Assembly: GCA_023846275.1 (NCBI GenBank)
Contig: JAIUJO010000230.1
Location: forward strand, 193,501 to 257,500
DNA length: 64,000 nt
Source: Vanilla planifolia
Taxonomy: Eukaryota > Streptophyta > Magnoliopsida > Asparagales > Orchidaceae
Direction of reading: 5' to 3'
Part shown: piece after piece, positions 13,379-24,069 of the stretch
Numbering within the stretch: the stretch's first letter is position 1
How the letters are laid out: each line of letters opens with the position of its first letter
Notes under the pieces: model-generated
Databases searched by the model: none
What the model saw: only the letters and a program-made list of their open reading frames with translations
What the model was told of the DNA's origin: nothing
Program-made: the position numbers and the translations under genes

Positions 13379-15420
13379 TGTCAAGCCCCAACCTCACCAA
13401 GTATCTCTAGATATTAAAATTAACATCAGAGTTAGTGAGGACAAGGAAAAAACCGAAGGTAAGTACCAAATGGTGAGACAAACACCAACTCCAAAATCCA
13501 AAGTATATAAACAAAAAATTTTTTTTAAAATTTAATCACACCAAAACCTTCCATCTTTCGCTCAACACGTGAAAATGGCTCTTCTATAGCAGCAACATTC
13601 CTATCTCTCGATGTAGTGGTTGCATGACTTGTGATGTATGCACTAAATGAGATTTTATAAATCTCAGTAGATAAATCACAATATCTAATCAATTATGAAA
13701 GAGACATCAAATTATCGTGAACAGTAAAGATGAATGGTATGCATAAAGCTAAAACAATATGAGATGTCATATATAATGCCAGATGAAAAATCAAAATAAA
13801 TGCTAGTTCCTTATAGATGTGTTATTTCTGAGTCTGATTCCCTTTGACACATTATCCTCTAAATCCAATCATCATCATAACCTCCAGTCGGCATGCAAGC
13901 ATATAACACTAGGTTGATATCTGATCCGAAGATCGATACCTTGCCATCCCACATGCTGAGCCTAGTGCCACGAGGCAGTACAGTACCATACCCTACAACC
14001 AATGCTGAGCCTCATGTAAATCATCATGGGGCCATAGCACATAACACGAGACAGATATCTGATTCAAAGATCGATACCCTGCGATCACACATGATGAGCC
14101 TAGTGGTGAAGATCATGTTCTTTGGAAATCCCAATTTTACTACCATTTTTTCAATTCTTAATCCAAATAAGTGTGCCCTATCAAAAGATCTTCCCTTGCA
14201 TATTGTTTCTTCCTTTTTTATTTTAGCATATTATACCATATTATTTCCTCCTTTTAGGTTTTATGCAATGGAAATGAGCAAACAACATAAATACCATGTG
14301 GTAATAAAAAACATATAAAAATACATATATTGTGCCACATCACAGTGTTAGGAATTTATCTACCTGAATTTGTTGTACAATTTATATTGTCCACTTCTTA
14401 TTCTTCTTGATATACTATGAACCCATAATGCAAACATAATCAAGTTAAAATATGCTTATTATCCAAAAGTTGTGTTCTAAAAGTTGTTCTCAAATGGTTA
14501 AAAATGATGCTTTCTAAAAGCTTTCACAAACAGCTTTCCAAAACCCGTTTTCTAAAATTCCCAAAATTCCTTAATTTGGCTATTGGCTTCTATTGGTGCT
14601 GGACTACCCGCGCCAGTGTGCCTGGCTCAGCAATGTGTCACGGTCCAAGGCCTCGACTTGTTCCTGTGCGTCTCTCTCCCATCCGACGGAACCAAAATAG
14701 TTCACCAGCACTTGACCGGCCAGTTCACACACTGAACCTGTCAAATTCTGCTCGACTTCCTCCCTTTAGGACTCCTCCGCTCATCGAAAAAACTTATACA
14801 ACCCTGGCGATGCAAAAATAGCGTTTTCTTATCTTATCTTACGAGAATCTCACCGGCCATCACTGTCGTGTGCCGGAACTGTACATGGCGGCTGCTGGAA
14901 CACTCGCACACTCCCGAAAGGCCTTACGAAAATCCTTGCCAGCCGTCACTTACGGAAATCCTCGCAATCCGAACGCATCGGCCACCCCTTTCTCGCAGTC
15001 AGTATTAACAGTAGTGCTTTTCAAATCCACCCTGCTTCGGCTTTTGTAACTACGATCGAAACCAACTTGCCCAAAGGTTCATAAACCGCATTTTGCGTAT
15101 CACCCTTCCCAATTTTTTATCTTATATCCTCCGCACGAATAAATAAATCTGCCCTGAAATTCCTAAAATTGCATATTTGCCCAGTGCAGCCAACAACTTT
15201 AAATTTACAAATATACCTTCTGCCAAAATGAATTTTACTATGCCAACATTTACAATATTACAAATATATCCTCAATATTGCAAATCTATCCAAATCTTAA
15301 AAAATTCATAATTTATTCCTCATAACTCCAAAAATTACAAACTAAACACTTTTAGACTTGTCTCAAAGAGCACTTTCAACAAAAAATAAAATAAAGAGAA
15401 AATAAGGATGTTATATTAAG
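13379..15420 (+). repeat. LTR-like block, possibly a Ty3/gypsy-type solo LTR
   Basis: The block opens with TGTCAAGCCCCAACCTCACC at 13379, close to the TGTCAC(A/G)CCCC starts common in plant gypsy-type LTRs. It is much richer in G+C and CpG than its surroundings, most clearly at 14560-15130. It encodes no recognisable protein. A possible CA end lies near 15385 ('gcactttcaaca'), but I could not find a convincing 5 bp target-site duplication or a second copy. The plus orientation rests only on the TGTCA start. The class is an inference from that start and the composition; a fragment of some other repeat is possible. Confidence 0.4.
13899..14106. repeat. 138 bp direct duplication inside the LTR-like block
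   Basis: Sequence beginning 'gcatataacac' at 13899 recurs as 'gcacataacac' at 14037, a period of 138 bases. The two copies share a tract of about 70 bases including 'atatctgat', 'aagatcgatacc' and 'gagcctagtg'. The open frame at 13893-14318 (141 residues) exists because of this duplication: residues near 5-25 and 51-71 are repeats of each other. It has no similarity I recognise, so I do not call it a gene. Confidence 0.75.
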
Positions 15421-16950
15421 TATTTTATTTTTAATTAATTTTCCAACAACAACAATTGTTAGTCTAGCATAGATATGACAGCATACATCATATTGTATAA
15501 TAAGATGCATTAATTATTATTATATTTGAATGAACAAACTAACAATACTCTAATGATATGGATAATTTTATATTCTATTAAGAGGATCTAAATAATTAAA
15601 GCATGAATTCAAAAGGAATAAATTTACTTCACAAAAATTATGACAAGAAAATTAAGAAAGTGGACTTTTAGGAAAAGGATCACGTATTTTTAATGCTATG
15701 TCCTATAAAAATACATTACAATGTTTGGAAAAAGAGAATAGCTAAAGATATGGCACTTTGTGCTTTCATAGATTATTGAAATAAATTGTTCAATTACTAA
15801 CAAGATAATTTCCATTACCATTGCCATAGCTAATCATGTATTTTGTCTTTCAGTTCAAATATAACTGTTTGCTAATGGTACTTTTATATGTAAATATGAT
15901 CAAAGAAACACAGTGGTGCATCCTAAGTAATTTCATAAGGAAATGACAATGGCATTCTTAATATGAGAAATCAAGAAAATAAGGAAAATGAGCATCCCTT
16001 GGACAAGTTTCTAACAAGTAACTACTTGGAAAGTAGAGGAAATGCCCTTTGGGGACATCCTAACATTTTTGGAATTTGATTGATTTAATTCTTATATGGC
16101 GGGATGTCTACAAAATAGCCGAAGGCCTTTAAGATTTAGATAATTTTGTTGAAAAAATGTAAGTACATTTCAAAATTTATTTTGAATATCATGATATCAA
16201 ATTTGCATATGGATACCATTGTATAACATCAAAAAGTCTATTATTTGAAAGAACTAATAATATGAAACGAAACTCAAATATTAAAGAAAAAATAAAAAGA
16301 AACCTAAAATAATAATTCTACGTGAATTGGGAAGAGGACGTGTAATAAAAAGAAATAACAAAATATATTAAAAATAACATTAATTTAGGTTTAAGAGAAC
16401 TTTTAATGAAAAATAATAAAAGTACCTGACTAAAAAATTTCAATATTTTGCTTAAATGAGTAGCTCATAGAGTAGTTTTTTTATGAAATTGGCCAAAAGT
16501 CTTTTGGATATCATTTGCAATAGAATGTGCAAGAAATACAAATCTTTATAAGGTTTTTATCACAAGGGTTATCTAACAAAAAATTACTATACTTAAAGGG
16601 GCGAATATCAAGAGGAATGCTATCGATATTAAAGATACTATAAGTAGGAGTGAAGTAGAAATTATTGTAAAGGTTAGGAAAAGGGAGACAAATAAGATAA
16701 TTATGAAAGTGCCTTTAAGACAGTTGAAACCTATTATTATATGTTGAGACCAAATGGTTCAATAAATGTATGGAATCATCTAATAATATTGTAGAATGGA
16801 GATAGTGTTACTATCAAATGTTAGTTGATAGTTTGATGATCATTTTAGGGAGTATAGGATGGTTAATGTATTATTTTGTTGACCCCTAATTATAATGTTT
16901 TGTTTGACGATAAAAACCTTAATTATTACTAATGAATTTTCTAGTAGAAA
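15420..16950. other. Unassigned AT-rich DNA between LTR-like block and copia element 2
   Basis: No open frame with recognisable motifs and no clear repeat partner inside the window. The sequence is of intermediate AT content. It could include the missing left end of the element 2 3' LTR or another decayed insertion. Confidence 0.4.
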
Positions 16951-18313
16951 TATGCATGTTTCATTATGATTTCAAAAATTGGTTCATATTTATTAGTCAT
17001 TTCATGAATAAAGGTTAGATTAATATGGAAAAAACTTGATCATATATATTAGAAAGTTAAGAATAACTTGATTAAAAAACTTTTTTCCGAACAACATAAA
17101 ACATTTTTTCTAAAATGACTAATGTAATGGCTAAATTAAAAGCTATGGAATTAATCATTATGTAGGATTCACTGGTGCCATTGGCTTTGATCCAAGAGGT
17201 TCTAAACCATTTGATAAAAAACTATAAAGGTGGTTGAGTTTTGGACGATTAGATCAAGGTGGATTAGATTTGAGCCAACTGATCCTGTTCGATGACATTT
17301 GAATCCTTTGATGCGTAGATGGAAGAGCTTGGAAAGATCTCATTTGTAGGATTCAAACACTGTGATAAATAGGTCACATGACTTGGCCATTCAATTTTGT
17401 GCTAAGATCAAGTGATTATAGTGGATGAAACCTTTATCATTAACTCAAATATCGAATGGTGAGAAATCGAGCACACTTTTAGCATTGAGTTGTTAGAGGA
17501 AACTTGGTCCCATATTGTTGAAAAAAGAAGTTTTCTTTTTATAATACCCATAATGGGAGTATAATGCTAAACAAATTGGGTTTGGCTCCCTTGTTCTTAG
17601 GATTTCATCACTTAGGATACCCATATTCTTATAGGTCACTTCATGGTGATGGGTCCAACAAGACCACCATTGGCATACAAAATTCAAGTTTATTACCTTT
17701 GAATTCTCTACCTTACCCCAATCTAGTTTAGGATGCACCCTAAATAATTTCCTCGCTTATTTTAACCTATTCACCAAATACGATGCTACCATACCAAGTT
17801 GGTCTTAGTGAACCCAAGTGCTTTGCACTTTGCGAGCTTAAGGTGTGGCTTAATTTTTTTTAATTATCAAAATTTAAAATAATTAATTTTTTAGTATGGT
17901 GAAAGTTTACCAATAAACATGAAATTTAGCAAAGATGCATTACATGGATTAAAACAAAAAAATAAGACTTAGCAAAAAATGAAATACTACAAGTTTTCTA
18001 AATCGAGGAATAGATTAACAAGTCAAATGCTTAAATTAGGATTTGATAGTGAGATTAATGTAGATGTAGCTTATAATCAACAAAATAATATTCTATTTTA
18101 TAACAAAAATTTAAACCCTTTCAAAGTTGATGTGAATGTCATTAATCCTTGAAGCTTACTAAATACTTCAAGGTATTTTGGAGACCACTAATTCACCATC
18201 TTAAAGGGTGTTGGGTTTAATCATTAAAATAAAATCTAATCCATAATATACAATCCCATTCGAATAAAATACTAAATATTTATAGCATGACTCATCAAAG
18301 ACAAAGGTGACAA
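16950..18313 (-). repeat. 3' LTR of copia element 2
   Basis: This block is collinear with the 5' LTR at about 22780-24068. Shared blocks include 'tttattagtcattt' (16990 and 22789), 'ttatagtgga' (17414 and 23296), 'gggatttcatcactt'-type sequence (17599 and 23462) and 'gatgcaccctaa' versus 'aatgcaccctaa' (17731 and 23581). Later blocks are 'gtggcttaa' followed by 'tttttttaatta' (17841 and 23634) and 'atcaaacacaaag' versus 'atcaaagacaaag' (about 18295 and 24050). The high-coordinate end, which is the LTR 5' end, follows a polypurine tract. The low-coordinate end is uncertain because similarity fades near 16950. Confidence 0.8.
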
Positions 18314-18314
18314 T

Positions 18315-18326
18315 AATCTCTCTTTT
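18315..18326 (-). promoter_or_regulatory. Probable polypurine tract of copia element 2
   Basis: The minus strand reads AAAAGAGAGATTATTGTCA, a purine run directly before the LTR start. In related plant copia elements the same place reads like AAAAGGGGGAGATTGTTGG. This tract would prime plus-strand DNA synthesis. It lies between RNase H and the 3' LTR, exactly where expected. Confidence 0.55.
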
Positions 18327-18569
18327 GATGATTATAAGATATAAATATTTAGATAAAAATATAACAAGTAAAAAACATATACTATTATGATAAGTGGTAT
18401 TAAAAATGAAAAGTTGGTGCTCCGACTTAATTCATATTCCACCTTACTATATGTTCCTACTCACTTATTTAAACAATTGTTATTCTCCCTCTTTAGTACA
18501 ATGAAAAAAGAGGTATAATTTATATAATTTTTATTACATCTAATTAAGTTATGAATTGAAATTAATTAG

Positions 18570-19090
18570 TTGGAAGAAATTTTGTAAACATGTCTACCAA
18601 TTCTTGTTTTGTAGAAACATATGTGAATTTTATTAAACCTTTAAAAACTTGGTCTCTCATAAAGTAATGTCATGCACTGTGTGTTTCGTCCCAGATTGAT
18701 GAACTTGGTTCATTGCTAAATCCAAGGAACAAGTATTATCAATTCTAATGGAAATATGTGCGAGATCGAAATGATAGTCTTCAAATTATTTTCTTAAATA
18801 TAACACAAGAGAAACACAACTTTCAGTCACTACATACTTGGCTTCTGTTGTCAAAATAGCTAAGCAATCTTTTCTTCTTTCTTGACCATGAAGTTAAAAT
18901 TTTTTTAATTAATTGATATGTACCAAAGATTTTTTTCTTGGTTACAATAGAGCTAATAAAGAATGAGTCTAATAAAACTATAAGATCTAATGAATGAGCA
19001 TTTTTAGGATGCCTTAAGCTTATGTTCATTATACTTTCTATACATTTGAAGATTAATTTAATCAACTTTAGATGGAGTTTCATAGGATTT
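18570..19090 (-). pseudogene. Copia element 2: RNase H
   Basis: An open stretch at 18823-19083 carries the region linking RT to RNase H. It contains HPKNAHSLDLIVLLDSFF, matching 'YPKxSxFDLIGYSDADFAG', and TYQLIKKILTSWSRKKK, matching 'TCQFLGxSLVSWxSKKQ'. Beyond it, with stops and a frameshift, the minus strand reads EAKYVVTESCVSLVLYLRK, then SIRIDNTCSLDLAMNQVHQ. It ends near 18575 with YVSTKQELVDMFTKFL, the counterpart of 'FVxTxxQLADIFTKPL'. The first catalytic Asp position ('SDADFAG') is damaged. The domain is nearly complete in length but has at least four stops. It would remove the RNA template strand after minus-strand synthesis. The polypurine tract and 3' LTR follow about 250 bases downstream. 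Confidence 0.88.
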
Positions 19091-19935
19091 TATTGAAGTC
19101 TTTCACCTAAGAAAACACTAAATAAGATGTCTGATCTATTAACTGCAACATTTAGCAAAGATCTAATAGGTTCTTCATAAAGTTTTGGATTAATATATTT
19201 CTCAATTTCATTTAAATCTAAATGGATTAATTGATGCATTAGAATCTCTTTATACTTCATATTTTTGTACCTAAATTTTTTGAATAAATATTTCAAATAC
19301 TTTGTTTGTAAAATAAAAATATCATCTTTTAGTTACATAATTTGTAATCCAAAGAAGAAATTCATTTCACCTATTATACTTATCTCCAACTCCCTTACAA
19401 TTAAGTCACTATGTTCCCTACAAATATTTTCGTTTATGCTTTCAAAAATTTTGTCATCAATATAAACTTGTATAAGCAAAAAGTTTTCATTTAAATATTT
19501 TAAGAATATTGTTTTTTCCATTTTTTCTTTGTTAAAACCATTATCAACTAGATAATTACTGAATCTATGATACCATAAATAAGGAGTTTACTTAAGACCA
19601 TAAAATCCCTTCTCAAGCTTATATACATAATCACTATGCACATGGGTCTCAAAACTTATGGATTATTTTATACACATCTATTTTTATCATCCCATTTTAA
19701 AATAGAAGATTTATATCTATTTAAAATAATCTAAAATTCTTATGACATGAATATACTAAGTCTAATGGACTTTGATCATGTTACTAATAGAAATGACTCA
19801 AAATATTGACCTTCAACTTGTTTATCACTTGTAACAATAGATCTACTTTTGTTTCCAGTGATCACTCTATTTCAATCTAATTTTTTTAAATATCCATTTC
19901 ATTGGAATCACTTGTTGATCACTAGACTTCAAAAC
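19090..19935 (-). pseudogene. Copia element 2: reverse transcriptase
   Basis: The minus-strand translation runs almost without gaps through the plant copia RT. In order: KWIFKKIRLK ('TKWVFRNKxDE', about 19905); GVITGNKSRSIVTSDKQVEG ('GxVxRNKARLVAxGYxQxEG'); RLF.IDINLLF.NG ('KLFQMDVKSAFLNG', about 19690-19730); and YKLEKGFYGLK.TPYLWY (about 19560-19620). These are followed by LLIQVYIDDKIFESINENIC (19415-19475) and FFFGLQI at 19333. The catalytic YVDD box survives as YIDD, and the N-terminal Asp survives as the first D of 'IDIN'. The open stretch 19090-19296 carries the RT tail, with IRSLLNVAVNRSDILFSV matching 'IGSLLYLTASRPDIMFSV'. Stops in the fingers make it non-functional. It lies between integrase and RNase H, in copia order. 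Confidence 0.92.
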
Positions 19936-20239
19936 TAGTTCCTACACTTGGTTTCTCTCAAATAGATCTTACTCTTGTTCCATTACTTAAACCTAATAGT
20001 TAACCTTATGAGCTCCCTTATACATACTAATTGTTTGAAATATACAAATGTACTATGACTAATTCTATCATAAAGATTCTAGTCTTAACTCCTTGATTAA
20101 ATTCTTATATATTTGATTTTTTTTTGAAGCTTGGTATTTCTAATCTTTAGATAATTGATGACTAGTCTCTTCTCCTACTCTTCACTGCCATCTTTGTTCA
20201 AGTCTAAATTCTTTTAGGATTTTACATGTTAATCTAAAT

Positions 20240-20770
20240 TTTTATTGTTTATCTTGTAAGTAGACTCATCCAACACTATATTCATAATTTTCTCTATCTT
20301 TAAAGTAATTATGTTGTAAACATTATAAGTTCTTCAAAAAGAAGAGCTCCTATGAAACATTCTAGGCATACTTTTCATCAAACATGTTCAAGTTGGACAT
20401 TTTATTATTATGAATGGTGCATCTATCCAAAAATATAAAATTGCCTGACATTCAGTTTCTTATTTTTAAAAAACACATAAGGATTTTCCAAAATATTGGT
20501 CTTAAATTAATTCTTTTTATTACATAACAAGTTGTGTTAGTTTCCCTGGCCAAAAAATTTTTTTATAGGTTGTATACTATTAACAAGTATGTCATTTTGA
20601 AATATTAGGCATATTGAAAAGAAGACATATTTATGTTTAGAAAATTAAACATCATGTCAAATATTAGAAATTTTTTATGTTAAATAGAAAAAATTTCTAT
20701 TTTAAAACTCGTTCTGTTTTTGAAGAAGTATTCGCAATGATCATTTAATCTTTTCCATTATAAAATTTTT
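20240..20770 (-). pseudogene. Copia element 2: integrase, C-terminal half only
   Basis: The minus strand shows the end of the catalytic core and the C-terminal region. About 20695-20735 reads LQKQNEF.NR, a mutated 'PQQNGVVERKN'. About 20500-20545 reads TTCYVIKRINLRPI, matching 'ANTACYVLNRVYLRPI'. About 20440-20500 reads NPYVFFKNKKLNVRQFYIFG, matching 'TPYELWKGxKPNxSxxxxFG'. About 20250-20330 reads TYNVYNIITLKIEKIMNIVL, matching 'AYRVFNKRTxxVEESINVxF'. Integrase inserts the cDNA into host DNA. The zinc-binding N-terminus and the first two catalytic acidic residues are absent: the gag remnant begins only about 150 bases upstream, so roughly 1 kb including protease has been lost. Confidence 0.85.
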
Positions 20771-20904
20771 TTTCAATCTCTTTTCATAAATAATAAAATT
20801 GATCATTTTCTCCTAATAAAAAAATTTTATTTTTTTATTTATGGATATTAATGAAGTTAAAACACTAATAATATTTATGTAATTACTCCAAAAAGTTCTC
20901 AATC

Positions 20905-21700
20905 TTTTATTCTTCACTTGATGTACTTGATTCATCATCATTTGTCATGATGCATATCATTTCTTCCTCCACACTACTTGAAGTTATGGAGTTTAATTCT
21001 TCTCAAGCACTATAAGTAGCATGAAAATCTCTCTTTTTTCATTCTCTTCTTTTTTCTCTTCGTTATTTTTTGATGTGATTGAGTCGTGGATGTTTCAGTT
21101 TGACTATAATCATAGCATCTGGGTGTCTTTATTTTCTCTCTTGTTTTTTACAAATTTCTATTTACAATCTTTTTTACCAAATTTTTATCTAAACTTTTAC
21201 ATGAAAGGTTACATCTTCCTCAAAGTCCATAGAAAGAATAGATGGTTTATCTATATTATCTTTGTTAGTTTCAAAAGCTAATGGTTCTTTATATGTTGCT
21301 CTTTTTTTTGCTTATTTATGTAGGCTTCTTTCAACTCTTATATTCATTTCATCTTTTTCATTAATAATTCTCTAAGTAACTCCTCTAATATGAGCTTGTT
21401 ATGTCTTTGGTTGCCTTTATTACTATAGCAAGAATATCGTACTCATTGGGTAGAATCTTTTCCACTTTTCTTACAAAATCTAAATTAGAAAGCATTTTTT
21501 CAACATTTTTCTAGTCCATTAATAATATTAGTAAATTGCATAGACATCTTTTTTATAGTTTCTCTTGAATTTATTCTAAAGAGCTCATAATCATGTGTAA
21601 GAAAATATATCTTTATTTCTTTAACTTACAAAGTGTATTCATAAGTTACTTCGAACTTTTTCTAAGTTTCATGTGTGGTACGCAAATTCGAAACTTGATT
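20905..21700 (-). pseudogene. Copia element 2: gag remnant
   Basis: Minus-strand translation with frameshifts gives the plant copia gag. About 21560-21610 reads THDYELFRINSRETIKKM, then FTNIINGLEK (family 'xxxYExFxMKxxETIxEMxxRFTxIxNxLxxLGK'). Next come NLDFVRKVEKILPNEYDIL ('NxDxVRKVLRxLPxxW') and KDITSS, with a frameshift to LEELLRELLMKK ('KDLTxLxLEELIGxLxTYE'). About 21065-21120 reads CYDYSQTETSTTQSHQK in the zinc-knuckle position; the second Cys and the His are lost, so RNA binding would fail. About 20905-21010 is an acidic/serine-rich linker (SSSVEEEMICIMTNDDESS) typical of the region after the knuckle. Gag forms the virus-like particle. The start codon and N-terminus could not be placed. 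Confidence 0.82.
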
Positions 21701-22495
21701 AAATTCACATGCTGATATACTACAATGAAATTAGATGAGTGTTATGGTATTTAATTACCATTCTACTTTGATCACTACTAAGTGTACTGAACAAGTTGAT
21801 TTCATTTGAGCAATAACATCTATGTTAATCGTATAATTATATAAGAAATTTCTAATCTTGTTAGTTAATTGATTGCATTGAAATACTAAATCTAATTTTC
21901 AAATATTAATAAAATTTTATGCTTAAATAATGATAAAATAACTGAAGAAGACATTCATCTAGTGGTGCACCAATATTAATCATGAGTTATAGTAATAGCT
22001 AATAAATTAAAATCTTAATTTAATAAGAAAATTAGCAAACTCATATTCTGAAAAGCCTACAAAAATGGTTAAATAGGAATTAAACTTTTTATAAAAAAAA
22101 TTAAATACACATAAAAAAAATTAAACATATCACCAAAGTGATTTGACTCACTTTCTTGTAGGGACCCCATTTGACATTAATTTAAAGAAAAACAAGTATA
22201 CGAATGCCACATGAGGGGTTGACTTATGAGTTTTAAATTTTTTTTTTAGATTTTATATTTATTTTTAAAAAGTATTCACAAAAGTTATTTTATGATCGTG
22301 AAAAACCTTGATTTTATATATGTTAATTTTTCATTTTTATGATTAAAAAACGAAAATAAAAATTAAAATAATATAATTAAATCTTTAGATTATTTGTTTT
22401 AAACTAGAACCTATGTCAATCCTTCAACATACTAGCTTTTATATGTTCAATTACAACACAGGCTTTTGTGAGATTAACACCAAGTTGATTTCAAT

Positions 22496-22510
22496 GATAT
22501 CAAATAAAAG
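22496..22510 (-). promoter_or_regulatory. Possible primer-binding site of copia element 2
   Basis: The minus strand reads TTTGATATCATTGAAATCAA here. TGATATCATTGA can be compared with TGGTATCAGAGC, the sequence complementary to the 3' end of plant initiator tRNA-Met used by most plant copia elements; several bases differ. It lies between gag and the right-hand LTR. If it is correct, the 5' LTR would extend left to about 22511, further than the paired similarity shows. Confidence 0.4.
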
Positions 22511-24068
22511 TCAGGCTTTTATAAACACTAGGCTACCCAAACAAAAAAAATACAATAAGAAGGAAAAATTATAATAAGTTTGTATAACTTTTGATGCTTG
22601 TTGATTAATAGAAGGCACAACAAGCTTAAAATTATAAAGACAAGTAAGAAATTGAAATTTAGAAGTGCTAAGATTAGTTGAAAGAATTTGTCATTTTGTG
22701 AAAAACTAAGTTATAGTAGCTATCAAGAGATTTTACAACAATAGAAAATCTTTCTGCAATTTATTGAGAACTCATTATTGATTCATGTTTATTAGTCATT
22801 TTATGAATAATGTTTAGATTTATATAGAAAATATTTTATCAAATCTATTAGAATGTTAATGAAAAGTTTTAAATGATGCTTTTAAAGATCATAAAAAGGT
22901 CTTCCAAAAAATTTAAAATATTTCTTCAAATTAGTTAACAAAAGAGCTCAACTAACAACTAAGGAATTAGCCATTTGGTGGGATCGATCAGCACCGTTGG
23001 ATCTTATTAGAGAGGTTTTAGACTGTTAGATCAAGGAATACTAAAGTAGATTTTTTTTATAGATGTTTGGATTACATTTGATTAGATCTAGCCATCTGAA
23101 TCACTAAGATGAGATCTAGACCATTTTATTCATCATTTGAAAAGGCAAAAAAAATCTTAACTATAAGATACAATCATGGAATGTGGTATGTCTTCTAATT
23201 CATGGTAGGTCATTTTGAATAGTGGAATCAATCAAAGCAATTTGATGCACCCAGATGGCATCTTGGTCGTTCGATTTATAGCCAAGATTGACTGTTTATA
23301 GTGGACAAAACATTTACAACTTGATAAAGAATTGGATGGCAAGAAATAGCACATGTTTTTTTTTTCTGCTAAATAAATGGACAAATGTTAGTCCTATATT
23401 GCCAAAAAAAGTAGTTTTCTCTTTACAATACCTTTCACGGGTACATAAAGCAAATGTGCTTGGGATTTCATCACTTGGGCCACTCTTATGCTTATAGGTA
23501 ATTTCATTGTTATGGTTTTGACTTCATCTCTATTTTTTCAAACCCAATCAATCCTCTATCTTATCTTAAGAAACTTCATGAATGCACCCTAACAAATTTT
23601 AGCCCAAGCACTTTGTGTTTGATGAGCTTGGGATGTGGCTTAAATTTTTTTTAATTAGAAAAATTTAATAGAATTAATTTTGAAGTTTATACAAAGTTTA
23701 ATAATTAGCGTAAAATTCTTCAACAATCTATTAGAAGGTTTTAATAAAAAAAAGAATTGATACAAATTGAAATCATAAAAGATTGATTATATTACATAAA
23801 TTGGAATTTGAAATAGAATGAATATGTTAAATTTAATTAATGAGTTGATATTCTAACTTCTAACAAAAAAATCTTTACAAATTTGCTGCATATATCTTGA
23901 ATTGTTTGAATTTTATTGAATACCCCATAGCACTTTGGATATCTTTAATTCATTATCTTTAAAGGTGTATGATTTTTTCTTTATAATTAAACCTGATTCA
24001 CCCTAATCAAGACCATTACCATAAAATTGTAAGCATTTAAGGCCTAACTGATCAAACACAAAGTAAAT
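22511..24068 (-). repeat. 5' LTR of copia element 2
   Basis: Partner of the 3' LTR at 16950-18313. Similarity is clear from about 22780 to 24060 and weak from 22511 to 22780. The minus strand includes CCAACGG-type text ('gatccaacggtgctgatc', about 22985-23005), a motif frequent in SIRE-like LTRs. Open frames here (for example 23288-23497) are chance frames inside the LTR. The two LTRs differ by many substitutions and indels, so the insertion is old. Confidence 0.75.
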
Positions 24069-24069
24069 G

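Larger units (their letters stand above)
16950..24068 (-). mobile_element. Copia element 2: Ty1/copia LTR retrotransposon, degenerate
   Basis: A ~7.1 kb element on the minus strand, flanked by a diverged pair of direct repeats (LTRs). In its own 5' to 3' sense it holds: 5' LTR, primer-binding site, gag, part of integrase, RT, RNase H, polypurine tract, 3' LTR. The order integrase before RT defines copia. The RT and RNase H blocks, the acidic linker after the gag zinc-knuckle region and the TTTGATGA-type LTR start suggest a SIRE/Maximus- or Tork-like lineage, though I cannot place it firmly. Protease and the N-half of integrase are missing: gag ends near 20905 and the first integrase motif appears about 20750. 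Stops, frameshifts and heavily diverged LTRs indicate an ancient, immobile copy. Confidence 0.85.

Noticed and set aside
13893..14318. 141-codon plus-strand open frame as a gene
   Set aside because: It is generated by a 138 bp duplication inside an LTR-like block, has no recognisable domain, and its second half is a different, hydrophobic composition.
14504..14821. 105-codon plus-strand open frame in the CpG-rich island as a gene
   Set aside because: The island raises codon diversity and keeps stops rare. The peptide shows no motif and the block looks like LTR sequence.
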